Positions 30,905 through 39,572 of a DNA stretch of 64,000 nucleotides are shown here, in pieces. The position numbers were made by a program, and so were the translations under genes. Origin of the DNA: Arenimonas fontis (GTDB lineage: Bacteria > Pseudomonadota > Gammaproteobacteria > Xanthomonadales > Xanthomonadaceae); NCBI RefSeq assembly GCF_008386465.1, contig NZ_VUOD01000010.1, positions 1 to 64,000 of the forward strand, read 5' to 3'. The notes under the pieces were generated by a model that saw only the letters and a program-made list of their open reading frames with translations, was not told the origin of the DNA and ran no database searches. Position 1 is the stretch's first letter; each line of letters begins with the position of its first letter.

Positions 30905-32032
30905 TCAGGCCTTCAGCAGGAAGGCCGCCTCCGCCACCACCCGGCCGTTCACCTGCAGCTCGATCCGGTGCCGGCCGGAATGGTAGACGCGGGTCGTGAT
31001 CGGCTTGAGCGGATGCGTCTTCTCCAGCCGGCGCCGCTCGTGTGGCCCCAGTTCCAGCCTCCAGCCCTTGAACACCTTGGGCGAACTGCTGCCGTTGGCC
31101 TTCACGTGGTGCACCACGTAGTCCACCAGCAGCGACTGCGACCGGGCTGCGGCGGACACCAACTCCGCCCGAAGGCGCAGGCTGCCGCCCAGGGCCAGGC
31201 GCGCCGGCGTCACCGACAGCCTGGCCTCGCCGCGGAAAGGCCGGCCCAGACCCCAGGCGGCCAGCACCCGCGGCTGGCCCTGCTTGATGAGGCTGCGGCT
31301 GGCGTGGCGCAGCAGGGCGAGCCGTTCGGGTGAGGCGCCGGGCAGGTACCGCTGCAGCCAGTCGGCAACCAGGTCGGGATGGTCCTTGGCGATGTCGTTG
31401 AGATGATTGGCGACGCTGCGGCGCACGTAGGCGCTGGGATCGTCCTGCAGCGCCCGCAGCAGGGGCAGGGTCGGCGAAGGGTCGGCGACCAGCGAACGGA
31501 TTCGCAGGCCCCAGGGCAGGCGCGGGCGGGTGCCCTCGCTGGTCCATCGGCGCACGTGCGGATTGGGATCGCCGCTCCAGTGCCGCAGTTGCGCCAGGGT
31601 CAGGTCGAAGTGGTTGACCAGGAAGGGCCGGACGGCGAATTCGCTGGTGAAGCGCTGGGTCAGTTCGCGCAGGGCCCGCAGCGCCCGTTCCGGATGCGCC
31701 TGGCCGCGGCGGGCGATGAATTCGCCCAGCGGCCAGCCGATCCAGCCGGCCAGGCCGTCGGCGGTGATCCGGAACTCCATTTCGTCACCGGTCGCCGGCG
31801 GTGCCAGCGCCGCCTCGATCAGCCCGGCGGCATGATCGAAATCCTCCGGCAGGGTGGCCTCCAGCGCATCGGCGATGCGCATGGCCCGTGCCTTCATCTC
31901 CAGGCCGGTGAGGCCGGGCAAGGCCAGGGCCTCGAAACCGGCGCGGTCGAAGCGGCGCCAGACCCGCTGCAGATGCTCGCCGCAGGCGCGGACCAGTTCG
32001 GCATTGATCAGGTTCTTGAAGGGTTCGGCCAT
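30905..32032 (-). CDS. AlkC-like DNA alkylation repair protein (HEAT-like repeats plus Ig-like domain)
   Basis: The product has 375 residues. It begins 'EPFKNLINAELVRACGEHLQ' like AlkC proteins. Helical HEAT-like repeats fill about 15-265 ('DPNPHVRRWTSEGTRPRLPW', 'DPSAYVRRSVANHLNDIAKDHP'). The C-terminal 100 residues form an Ig-like beta domain ('LVDYVVHHVKANG', 'HRIELQVNGRVVAEA'). AlkC/AlkD enzymes excise positively charged alkylated purines such as 3-methyladenine. It lies 28 bases downstream of the MrfB-like gene on the same strand, in a DNA-damage cluster. Confidence 0.87.
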   Translation of the reverse strand: MAEPFKNLINAELVRACGEHLQRVWRRFDRAGFEALALPGLTGLEMKARAMRIADALEATLPEDFDHAAGLIEAALAPPATGDEMEFRITADGLAGWIGWPLGEFIARRGQAHPERALRALRELTQRFTSEFAVRPFLVNHFDLTLAQLRHWSGDPNPHVRRWTSEGTRPRLPWGLRIRSLVADPSPTLPLLRALQDDPSAYVRRSVANHLNDIAKDHPDLVADWLQRYLPGASPERLALLRHASRSLIKQGQPRVLAAWGLGRPFRGEARLSVTPARLALGGSLRLRAELVSAAARSQSLLVDYVVHHVKANGSSSPKVFKGWRLELGPHERRRLEKTHPLKPITTRVYHSGRHRIELQVNGRVVAEAAFLLKA

Positions 32033-32060
32033 GGCGGCATCGGGTTCGGGGTGCCGGCGT

Positions 32061-32852
32061 TCAAGGTTCGGCCAGCGCCAGCAGCAACTGCAACAGGCTG
32101 CGCACGTCGGTGCGGTTGTGCCGCAGTACCCGGCTCAGGTCGGTGGCGGAGCCGCCCCGCAGCCAGTCGCGCCAGGCACGCGGGGCCTCGCTGCCGGGCA
32201 GGTCGTCCTCGCGCACGAGGCCCAGCACCTGCCGTTCCAGCGTCGCCAGCCGGCAGTTTTCCCAGCGGTCGCGCCAGCGCCGGCGGGCCGGATGCAGCAG
32301 GTCCAGGTGGGCCAGCGGCGTGATCGGACAGGGCAGGCGCGCCAGCCGGTAGCGTGTCTTCAGCAGCGGCGCGTCGTAGCTGCGGCCGTTGAAACTGACC
32401 AGCACGGTGTCCGGCCGCAGCCAGCGCGCGAAGGTTTCCAGCATGGCGGTCTCGGCGGCGATGCTGGTGATCAGCAGCTGGCGGATGCGCAGCCGGCCGT
32501 CCGCCAGGTCGGCGGCGCCGATCATGAAGGCGCGGGTGCCGGTGCCGCCGGCCAGGCCGGTGGTTTCGGTGTCGAAACACAGCAGGTCGGCCACGGCCAG
32601 CTCGCCGAAGCCGCGGACGAACCCCGCGTCCAGCCGATCGGGCAGGCGCGGAGCCTGCTGCCAGGATTCCAGGTAACGCAGGCCCGGAGAGATCTCCTCA
32701 CCGGGGAGTTCGCGACCGCCACTGCGGGCATGGCCGCGCGCCGAAGCCGGCGGCGGGGAGATGGCGGTCGCTCCGGCGGCGGACAAGGGGCTGCCGCCGG
32801 CCTGCCGCTGCAGCCGGCGCAGCCGCTCGACCAGCAGGGCCTGCGCGCTCAT
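32061..32852 (-). CDS. MrfB/YprB-like RNase H-fold exonuclease
   Basis: The product has 263 residues. After a flexible N-terminal 60 residues, a DEDD-type nuclease domain shows 'LLCFDTETTGLAGGTGTRAF' (Asp-x-Glu), 'VSFNGRSYDAPLLKTRY' and, near the C-terminus, 'HNRTDVRSLLQL'. This is the YprB pattern. It overlaps the helicase gene by four bases. In Bacillus, YprA/YprB (MrfA/MrfB) repair mitomycin C adducts; by analogy this is the nuclease of the pair. The frame is open far upstream through the helicase gene, but the ATG here gives the family start. Confidence 0.86.
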   Translation of the reverse strand: MSAQALLVERLRRLQRQAGGSPLSAAGATAISPPPASARGHARSGGRELPGEEISPGLRYLESWQQAPRLPDRLDAGFVRGFGELAVADLLCFDTETTGLAGGTGTRAFMIGAADLADGRLRIRQLLITSIAAETAMLETFARWLRPDTVLVSFNGRSYDAPLLKTRYRLARLPCPITPLAHLDLLHPARRRWRDRWENCRLATLERQVLGLVREDDLPGSEAPRAWRDWLRGGSATDLSRVLRHNRTDVRSLLQLLLALAEP

Positions 32853-35356
32853 GCCGCCGACAACAGGCGCAGCACCCGCAGGGCCAGGGCGCGCGGCGTG
32901 GTGTCGGGACGCTCCTCGTCGGACGCCGGCACCGGGCCGACGCAGGCCGGGCAGCCGGCCTTGCAGTCGCAGCGCGCCACCAGGTCGCCCGCCGCCCGCA
33001 CCAGTTCGGCCTGGCGCCGCCACAGCGGCTCGCTCAGGCCGACGCCGCCGGGCAGGTTGTCGTAGAGGTAGACGGTGGGCGTGAAGCGCTCGGCGGCGCC
33101 AGGGTCGGCCGGCGCGCCGTCGCCGCGGTGCCAGGCGCCGCGGCCGCGGCCATCGGCCTGGGCGAACCAGGCGCCGTCGCCGCTGCCCACGGCCCGGGCC
33201 AGGTCGCGCGATTCGGCCATCACCGCCACCCGCGCCACCACGTGCAGGGCGTGGGCTGCGCCCAGGAAACCGTCCAGCGCGTCCTGGCGCGAGTCGAAGG
33301 CCGCTTCCAGCACGCCTTCGGGCAGCTGCCACCAGGCCGCGGTGGTGTGCAGTTCCTGGTCGGGCAGGTTCACCGGGCCGTAGCCGATGTTCTCGTGCGT
33401 GTAATAGCGGATCTTCTTGTAGCCGGCCACGCGCCGCAGCACGTGCACCTCGCCGTGGCCGGCGCTGCCGGCGCCGGCGATGCAGCCGGCGAAGCGTTCC
33501 AGCACCTTCAGCTTCGTGTAGTCGATGGCATCGGTGTAGTAGTCGGCGTGGGTGCGGGTGACGTAGGCCTTGCGGCCCACCCAGTCCAGCTTCTCCACCT
33601 GGTAGGGCGTGGATTGCACCATGTGGATGGCACCTTCGTACAACATCAGCGCCGCCGAGGCGTGGTCCACTTCGGCGATGATGCGCTGGCCGCCGTCGCT
33701 GCGGTCCACCACCACGAAGTTGCCGTCGGCGACCGAGCGCAGGCTGACGCTGTTGGCCGGGTAGCCGTCGGCGATCCAATGCCAGCGGCCGTCCTCGGCG
33801 TGCAGCACGCCGCTTTCGGCCAGCAGCTCCAGCCAGGGCGCCGGATCGACCGGGCCGAAACCTTCGCCCTGCAGGAAGGGCAATTCGAAGGCGGCGCAGC
33901 GCAGGTGGTCCAGCAGCACCAGCGGCTGGTCGGGCGCGATGCGCGCCTGCTCGGGGTTGGCCTGGCCGAAGTAGTCCGGATGCCGCACCAGGTATTGGTC
34001 CAGCGGATCGGAGCTGGCCACCAGCACGCCCAGGGCCGGCTTCTGCCGCCGGCCGGCGCGGCCGATTCGCTGCCAGGTGGCGGCCACCGAGCCCGGATAG
34101 CCGTTGAGCACCACCACATCGAGCGCGCCGATGTCCACGCCCAGCTCCAGGGCCGAGGTGGCGACGATGCCGTCCACCTTGCCCTCGCGCATGGACTTCT
34201 CGGCCTCGCGCCGCTCGCCGGGCAGGTAGCCGCCGCGGTAGGCGCGGATCCGGGCCGGTTTGCGCGGGTCGTGGTCGAACACGTCCTTGAGGTACCGGGT
34301 CAGCACCTCGACCATCGTGCGCGAGGATGCAAACACCAGGGTCTTGAGCCCGGCCTTGATGGCGGCGCGGGCGACGCGGGTGGACTGCGAGCGGGCCGAG
34401 GCGCGCAGGCCCAGGTCGGGATTGATCACCGGCGGATTCCACAGCAGCACATGCCGTTCGCCGCAAGGTGCGCCGGACTCGGCGATGGCGCGCACCGGTT
34501 CGCCAAGCAGAACCTCGGCGTGCTCCTTCGGATTGCCGATGGTGGCCGAGCACAGGATGAACTGCGGTCGGGCGCCGTAGAACGCCGCCACCCGCTTCAG
34601 CCGCCGGATCACGTTCGCCACGTGCGCGCCGAACACGCCGCGGTAGCCGTGCACCTCGTCCACCACCACGTAGCGCAGGTTCTCGAAGAACTGCGCCCAC
34701 CTGGTGTGATGCGGCAGGATGCCCTGGTGCAGCATGTCCGGATTGGAGACGACCAGGTCGGCGTGCAGGCGCACCGCCACCCGCGCGTCGGCCGGCGTGT
34801 CGCCGTCGAAGGTGTGGCAGCGCAGGCCGAGCTGGCCGGCCTTGCCCAGCTCCAGCAGCGAGGCCACCTGGTCCTGGGCCAGGGCCTTGGTCGGAAACAG
34901 CAGCAGGGCCTTGCCCTGTTCGCAGATGGCCGCCGCGGCCAGCGGCAGTTGGTAGCACAGGCTCTTGCCGGAGGCGGTGGGCGTGACCACCACGAGGTGC
35001 TCGCCGGACCGCGCCGCTTCCCAGGCTTCGGCCTGGTGGCTGTAGAGCCGTTCGATGCCGCGGGCGCGCAGCGCCGTCGCCAGCGCCGGCGGCAGGTCCT
35101 CCGGCAGCGGCGCGTAGCGGCCCTCGCGGGCCGGCAGCACGTGGTGGCCGGTGATGCGGTCGCGGTAGCGGACCCGGAGCCGGGCCGCCAGCCGGCCGGC
35201 ATCGGTGCCTTCGGCCCGGCGCCGTGCGCCTCCGGGCTCCGGTTCCCGATTGCCGGCGCCGACCGGGCGGGGGTCGTCCTGCACGATCCCGGCCACCTGA
35301 GACCCGGCCGGCCGGCCGGCGGAAAAGTCGTCCTCGGGAAACTCGAACGTGTTCAT
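32849..35356 (-). CDS. MrfA/YprA-like DEAD/DEAH helicase with Zn-binding C-terminus
   Basis: The product has 835 residues. Helicase motifs are 'TPTASGKSLCYQLP', 'VVDEVHGYRG', 'CSATIGNP', 'LVFASSR', 'ATSALELGVDIG' and 'WQRIGRAGR'. The DUF1998-type C-terminal domain carries Cys-x-Cys-x3-Cys-x2-Cys ('CDCKAGCPACVG'), as in MrfA/YprA. The Bacillus MrfA unwinds 3'-5' and acts with MrfB on mitomycin C damage. It is the first gene of an apparent operon helicase-exonuclease-alkC. The N-terminal 45 residues are low complexity. Confidence 0.9.
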   Translation of the reverse strand: MNTFEFPEDDFSAGRPAGSQVAGIVQDDPRPVGAGNREPEPGGARRRAEGTDAGRLAARLRVRYRDRITGHHVLPAREGRYAPLPEDLPPALATALRARGIERLYSHQAEAWEAARSGEHLVVVTPTASGKSLCYQLPLAAAAICEQGKALLLFPTKALAQDQVASLLELGKAGQLGLRCHTFDGDTPADARVAVRLHADLVVSNPDMLHQGILPHHTRWAQFFENLRYVVVDEVHGYRGVFGAHVANVIRRLKRVAAFYGARPQFILCSATIGNPKEHAEVLLGEPVRAIAESGAPCGERHVLLWNPPVINPDLGLRASARSQSTRVARAAIKAGLKTLVFASSRTMVEVLTRYLKDVFDHDPRKPARIRAYRGGYLPGERREAEKSMREGKVDGIVATSALELGVDIGALDVVVLNGYPGSVAATWQRIGRAGRRQKPALGVLVASSDPLDQYLVRHPDYFGQANPEQARIAPDQPLVLLDHLRCAAFELPFLQGEGFGPVDPAPWLELLAESGVLHAEDGRWHWIADGYPANSVSLRSVADGNFVVVDRSDGGQRIIAEVDHASAALMLYEGAIHMVQSTPYQVEKLDWVGRKAYVTRTHADYYTDAIDYTKLKVLERFAGCIAGAGSAGHGEVHVLRRVAGYKKIRYYTHENIGYGPVNLPDQELHTTAAWWQLPEGVLEAAFDSRQDALDGFLGAAHALHVVARVAVMAESRDLARAVGSGDGAWFAQADGRGRGAWHRGDGAPADPGAAERFTPTVYLYDNLPGGVGLSEPLWRRQAELVRAAGDLVARCDCKAGCPACVGPVPASDEERPDTTPRALALRVLRLLSAA

Positions 35357-35525
35357 GGCCCCTCCGCGCCGGCCTGCAGACCGGCATTGCAGGCGCCTGC
35401 CGTCTCACCGGCTGAGACGCGCCCGCTTGACCCGGGTCAACAATCGGGGCCGGCATCGGCGTAGGGTGAACACAGGCGCGGTCCGGCACGAACGCCACGG
35501 GATGCCCGCGCAACGGGAGGAGGCC

Positions 35526-36365
35526 ATGATCCGGGATCTGTTCGTCTATCTGCAGGGCGGCGCGCCCGATGTCGCCGCCGTGGACGCGGCCATCGCCCTG
35601 GCCCTCAGCCACGAGGCACGCGTGGTGGGCCTGGCCGCGGTGCTGCATCCGGTGCCGGTGGCCAGCGAATGGGGCCTGGCCGCGGCCGGGCCCGGCGCGG
35701 TGGAAATGGCGGCCGCCCGCGAGGCGGCCCAGGCTTGGGCCGCGGCCGCCCGCGAACGGCTGGAGCGCGCCGGCGTGCCGCACGAGCTGCGGCTGGTGGA
35801 TGCACCGCTGGCCTGGCCGGAGGAGATCGCCGCCCTGCACGCCCGTCACGCCGACCTGTCCGTCTTCGGTGGCGCCGCGCCGGAGCATCCGAACCCGCGC
35901 CACGCCCTGGGCTTCGACGCCCTGCTGATGCATGGCGGTCGGCCGGTGCTGCTGGTGCCGCCGGGCGCGCGCCTGCCGGCGCCGGTCAGGCACGTCTGCC
36001 TGGCCTGGCAGCCACGCCGCGAGGCCACCCGTGCCCTGCACGACGCCCTGCCCCTGCTGGCGCCCGGCGCGCAGGTGGACGTGGTGGTGGTGGATGCCGA
36101 GCCCAGCCTGCTCGGTCACGGCGAGCGGCCCGGCGCCGACATCGCCGCGCACCTGGCCCGACATGGCCTGGATCCGCAGGTGGTGGCGGTGTCGCGCGGC
36201 GACCGCAAGGTCGGCGGCGCCCTGGTGGACCAGGCCCGCGAATCGGGCGCGGAGCTGCTGGTGATGGGCGGCTTCAGCCACTCGCGCTGGCGCCAGCAGG
36301 TGTTCGGCGGCGTCACCCGCACGGTGCTGGCGCAGGCGACGCTGCCGGTGCTGTTCTCGCACTGA
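35526..36365 (+). CDS. Universal stress protein with two USP domains
   Basis: The product has 279 residues. The first domain (about 1-140) is diverged. The second (about 148-279) ends with 'LLVMGGFSHSRWRQQVFGGVTRTVLAQATLPVLFSH', here cited in parts: 'LVMGGFSHSR' and 'GGVTRTVL' match the G-2x-G-9x-G-[S/T] nucleotide site of ATP-binding USPs. It may bind ATP and respond to stress; a precise role is not known. GGGAGGAGG lies just before the ATG. It is divergent from the helicase operon. Confidence 0.88.
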   Translation: MIRDLFVYLQGGAPDVAAVDAAIALALSHEARVVGLAAVLHPVPVASEWGLAAAGPGAVEMAAAREAAQAWAAAARERLERAGVPHELRLVDAPLAWPEEIAALHARHADLSVFGGAAPEHPNPRHALGFDALLMHGGRPVLLVPPGARLPAPVRHVCLAWQPRREATRALHDALPLLAPGAQVDVVVVDAEPSLLGHGERPGADIAAHLARHGLDPQVVAVSRGDRKVGGALVDQARESGAELLVMGGFSHSRWRQQVFGGVTRTVLAQATLPVLFSH

Positions 36366-36373
36366 GCGGCGGT

Positions 36374-36763
36374 TCAGTCGCCGCGCAGGCAATCGGCCTC
36401 GATCTCCACCAGCCAGCCCGGGTCGATGAAGCGGCTGACCTCGACGAAGGTACAGGCCGGACGGACGCCGGCGAAGAATTCCCCGTGGGCCCGCGCCGCT
36501 TCCTGCCAGCGATCGATGTCCGTCAGCATGACCCGGGTCCGGATCACGTCCTCGAGCGCGAAGCCGGCCTCGGCCACGGCCCGGGCGATGATCTGCAGGC
36601 AGTGCCGGGTCTGTCCGTAGACGTCGCCGGGTGCCGCCACCGAGCCGTCGGCGGCGATCGGCGCCGTGCCCGAGATCGCCAGCACCTTGCCGTGGCCCGC
36701 GCCGCGGGAGAAACCGATCCGCGGTTCCAACGGCGACCCGGAGCCGACGCGGATGCGGCTCAT
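36374..36763 (-). CDS. RidA-family (YjgF) protein
   Basis: The product has 129 residues. 'VLAISGTAPIAADG', 'DVYGQTRHCLQIIARAVAEAGF', 'DVIRTRVMLTDIDRW' and 'WLVEIEADCL' follow the YjgF/Rid trimer fold in order. Classical RidA hydrolyses reactive enamine/imine intermediates such as 2-aminoacrylate. The catalytic Arg position is ambiguous here, so it may belong to another Rid subfamily. It overlaps the CPBP gene by four bases and is the last gene of a three-gene operon. Confidence 0.85.
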   Translation of the reverse strand: MSRIRVGSGSPLEPRIGFSRGAGHGKVLAISGTAPIAADGSVAAPGDVYGQTRHCLQIIARAVAEAGFALEDVIRTRVMLTDIDRWQEAARAHGEFFAGVRPACTFVEVSRFIDPGWLVEIEADCLRGD

Positions 36764-37692
36764 GCGCCGGGGCTCCAGCGCCGGATGAAGTCCGCCAGTT
36801 GCGGCAAGGTGTCGGTGAGCCCGTGCAGGGCCACCACCAGCGGCAGGCTGCGGGTGCGCGCCCAGAGTACGCCGAACAGGATGCCGGCCGGGGCGATCAC
36901 CACGACCGAATAGGCCAGGGCCCAGGCCAGGGTCGGATCGGCCTCGCCCTCCAGCAGGTTGGCGCCGCGCAGCAGCAGACCCGGCGCGTGCGCCAGGCCG
37001 AACAGCAGGGCGGCGATCAGGATCGCGGCCGCGTCGCTGCGCAGCACGCTGGCCAGCCGTTGCTGCAGGAAGGCGCGGAACAGCACTTCCTCGGTGAGGC
37101 CGGCCTCCAGGCACTGCCAGAGGAAACACAGCGGCACCGCCCATAGCAGGGTGAGCAGGGCCGGCTGCAGTTCGTCCAGCCGGGACAGGCCCCGACCGAA
37201 CACCGCCTGGAACGCCAGCAGGGCCAGGCCCACCAGCACCAGCGCCAGCCACTGGCTGCGGTGCCAGCCCCAGCGCGGGGCCTGCAAGGGCGAACCCAGG
37301 CCTAGCCGATGCAGCAGCCACAAGGGCAGCAGCACCATGGTGAGCCACTTCAGGGCCAGCGTCGCCAGCTCGCGGGCCTGTCCTTCCGGCAACCACTGCT
37401 GCAGCGCGCTGAACCCGAAACCCAGCACCAGCACGGCAAACAGGAACAGGTAGGCGAAGGTCACCGCCAGGCCACCGGCACCCGCCGCCGGTTGCGGCGC
37501 CCGTCGTGCCACCGCCGGCCGGGTGCCCAGCCAGGCCAGCAGCGGCATGCCGAGGCCGAGCACGCCGAGCACGAACAACGGCTCCACCAGGCTGAAACCG
37601 GGCCGTCCGGCCAGCACGACCAGCGAGACCGCGTAGGCCAGTACCGCGCCGGCGGCGATCAGCCAGAGCATCCGGGACCGCGCCTCAGCCAC
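36760..37692 (-). CDS. CPBP-family intramembrane glutamic endopeptidase
   Basis: The product has 310 residues with about eight transmembrane segments. The conserved motifs are 'EAGLTEEVLFRAF' (EExxxR), 'FGLAHAP' (FxxxH) and 'ALHGLTDT' (HxxxD), all in the second half. These form the catalytic site of Rce1-like membrane proteases. The target is unknown. It overlaps the upstream I78-inhibitor gene by eight bases and the downstream RidA gene by four. Confidence 0.9.
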   Translation of the reverse strand: MAEARSRMLWLIAAGAVLAYAVSLVVLAGRPGFSLVEPLFVLGVLGLGMPLLAWLGTRPAVARRAPQPAAGAGGLAVTFAYLFLFAVLVLGFGFSALQQWLPEGQARELATLALKWLTMVLLPLWLLHRLGLGSPLQAPRWGWHRSQWLALVLVGLALLAFQAVFGRGLSRLDELQPALLTLLWAVPLCFLWQCLEAGLTEEVLFRAFLQQRLASVLRSDAAAILIAALLFGLAHAPGLLLRGANLLEGEADPTLAWALAYSVVVIAPAGILFGVLWARTRSLPLVVALHGLTDTLPQLADFIRRWSPGA

Positions 37693-38050
37693 AGTAGGCG
37701 CGCGTGACGCGGTCCTGCTCGTCCACCTCGAGGTTCAGGCGGTCCTCGCGGTAGTCCATGGTGACCGCCATGCCCGGCCGGATCACCCGCACGCCCCGGG
37801 AGCCCGAGTCCGCTTTCGCCTTCGCCACCAGTGCCTCGTCGGCGACGCGTCCGATCGTCCAGGCCAGGGGTTCGGCATCGCAGGTCATGGCGGTTTCCTC
37901 GCTGAGGCCGGGCGCGTCCATGGCCGGCGGCGGTTGGGCTTCGTTGGCGAAGGGCCCGAGCCCGGCCCGGTCGGCACCGCCGCCGTTGGCGCAGGCGCAA
38001 AGACCGGTCATGGCCAGGGCGAGAGCGAGAGCGAGCGGACGAAGGCGCAT
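37685..38050 (-). CDS. Peptidase inhibitor I78-family lipoprotein
   Basis: The product has 121 residues. The signal peptide ends with cysteines around 18-20 ('LCACA'), probably a lipobox. The last 65 residues match inhibitor family I78: 'CDAEPLAWTIGR', 'SGSRGVRVIRPGMAVTMDYR' and 'RLNLEVD...YCG' with the two flanking cysteines. I78 proteins inhibit serine proteases such as elastase-like enzymes. It would act in the periplasm. Its gene overlaps the membrane protease gene by eight bases. Confidence 0.88.
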   Translation of the reverse strand: MRLRPLALALALAMTGLCACANGGGADRAGLGPFANEAQPPPAMDAPGLSEETAMTCDAEPLAWTIGRVADEALVAKAKADSGSRGVRVIRPGMAVTMDYREDRLNLEVDEQDRVTRAYCG

Positions 38051-38169
38051 CGGGGTTCTCCGGCGGGGCCCGGGGCAAGACTAGCAGGTCGGCGCGGCGG
38101 CTGAACGGAGCCGGCTTCGCCGGCCGGAACGGCATGGCAAGGCCGGATTCGCGGTGTGACAATCGCGCC

Positions 38170-39537
38170 ATGCCGATCCGATCGCGAACCCTGCTGCTGG
38201 CCGGGTGGCTGCTGCTGCTGGCCGCCTGCACCAGCCTGCCCGAACGTCCCGACCTGGTGCGCCTGTATGAGGCCGATGCCCGCCATCCGCGGCAGCCGCC
38301 GATCGTCCTGATCCACGGGCTGATGGGTTCGACCCTGGTCGAACGCGATACCGGCAAGGAGTACTGGCCGGGCGGCCTGAGTTCGCTGGCCTTCAGCACC
38401 TACCGCGATCTGGCGCGCATGCGCGACGTCGAGGCCCGCGGCGGCGAACTGGTTCCCGGCGACCTGTTCTACAGCGTCGGCCGCACCGACTACTACCGTG
38501 GCCTGACCGAGGCGCTGGAGACGGTCGGCCGCTTCCGTCGGGCCGAGCCCGGCACGCCGGTGGCCGGCCCGAGGGACCGGCGCCGCTACTACGTGCTGCT
38601 ATACGACTGGCGCAAGGAGAACCTGGAGGCGGTGCGCCAGCTGCACGCGCTGATCGACCGGATCCGCGAGGACTATGGCGATCCCGAGCTGCCGGTGGAC
38701 ATCGTCGCGCACAGCAACGGCGCCCTGATCGCCAACTACTACCTGCGCTACGGTCCGCGCGACGTGCTCGAGGCCCCGGCCTTCGTGCCCTGGGGTGAGG
38801 GCGCGCACCGGATCCGGCGGATCGTGCTGCTGGGCACGCCCAACCTGGGCGCCGCGACCAGCCTGGAGCGCCTGCAGCAGGGCTTCCGGATCGCCCTGCG
38901 CACGGTACCGGTGGAGGTGCTGGCCACCTTCGCCACGCCCTTCGAAACCCTGCCGCATCCGGATGCCCAGGTGATATACGACCCGGCCGGCCGGCCGCTG
39001 GACCTGGACATCTACGACCCGGAGACCTGGCGCTCTCGGCGCTGGTCGGTGTTCTCGCCCGAAGTCGAGGCGCGGGTGCGGGCGGCGGCGCCGGACCCGG
39101 CCACGGGTGAACGACAGGTGGCCGAGCTGCAGGCCCTGTTCGTGCGCCACCTGCGCCGGGCCGAACGTTTCCAGCGGGCGCTGTCGGTGCCGATGAACTC
39201 CAACGGCGTGGAGGTGGCCGCCTTCGGTGGCGACTGCATCCTGACCCCGGGCCGGGCGGTGCTGGACGTCGGACCCGAGGGCAACGAGAGGCTGGTGATC
39301 CGGCCCGAGCAGGTCCATGCCCGGGTCGAGGGGGTGGACTACGAACGCCTGCTGCTGCAGCCGGGCGACATGCTGGTGACCCGCGACTCGCAGATGGGCC
39401 GCGGCCAGGGCAAGGCCGGGCGGATCGCCCCGGCCTTTCCGGTCAGCCAGACCTTCTTCCTGTGCGAGCGGCACGACCAGCTGTCGGTCAACCCCTACTT
39501 CCAGAACAACCTGCTCTACTTCCTTCTGGTCCGTTGA
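38170..39537 (+). CDS. LCAT-type alpha/beta hydrolase lipoprotein
   Basis: The product has 455 residues. The lipobox is L-A-A-C at Cys20. 'PPIVLIHGLMGSTLVERDTG' (oxyanion region) and the nucleophile Ser182 in 'IVAHSNGALIANYYLRYG' place it in the lecithin:cholesterol acyltransferase/PGAP1-like group. 'RIVLLGTPNLGAATSLERL' is typical of these. It is probably a periplasmic lipase or acyltransferase. The ATG has no Shine-Dalgarno; TGTGACAAT ends six bases before it, so the mRNA may be leaderless. The frame is open 12 codons upstream. Confidence 0.85.
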   Translation: MPIRSRTLLLAGWLLLLAACTSLPERPDLVRLYEADARHPRQPPIVLIHGLMGSTLVERDTGKEYWPGGLSSLAFSTYRDLARMRDVEARGGELVPGDLFYSVGRTDYYRGLTEALETVGRFRRAEPGTPVAGPRDRRRYYVLLYDWRKENLEAVRQLHALIDRIREDYGDPELPVDIVAHSNGALIANYYLRYGPRDVLEAPAFVPWGEGAHRIRRIVLLGTPNLGAATSLERLQQGFRIALRTVPVEVLATFATPFETLPHPDAQVIYDPAGRPLDLDIYDPETWRSRRWSVFSPEVEARVRAAAPDPATGERQVAELQALFVRHLRRAERFQRALSVPMNSNGVEVAAFGGDCILTPGRAVLDVGPEGNERLVIRPEQVHARVEGVDYERLLLQPGDMLVTRDSQMGRGQGKAGRIAPAFPVSQTFFLCERHDQLSVNPYFQNNLLYFLLVR

Positions 39538-39572
39538 GCCCCTGGCCGCGGGGCCGGCATAGAATGGCCGCC

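Noticed and set aside
33128-35464. 778-codon plus-strand open frame opposite the helicase gene
   Set aside because: All helicase motifs are on the minus strand; the plus frame is a His/Gly/Gln-rich shadow.
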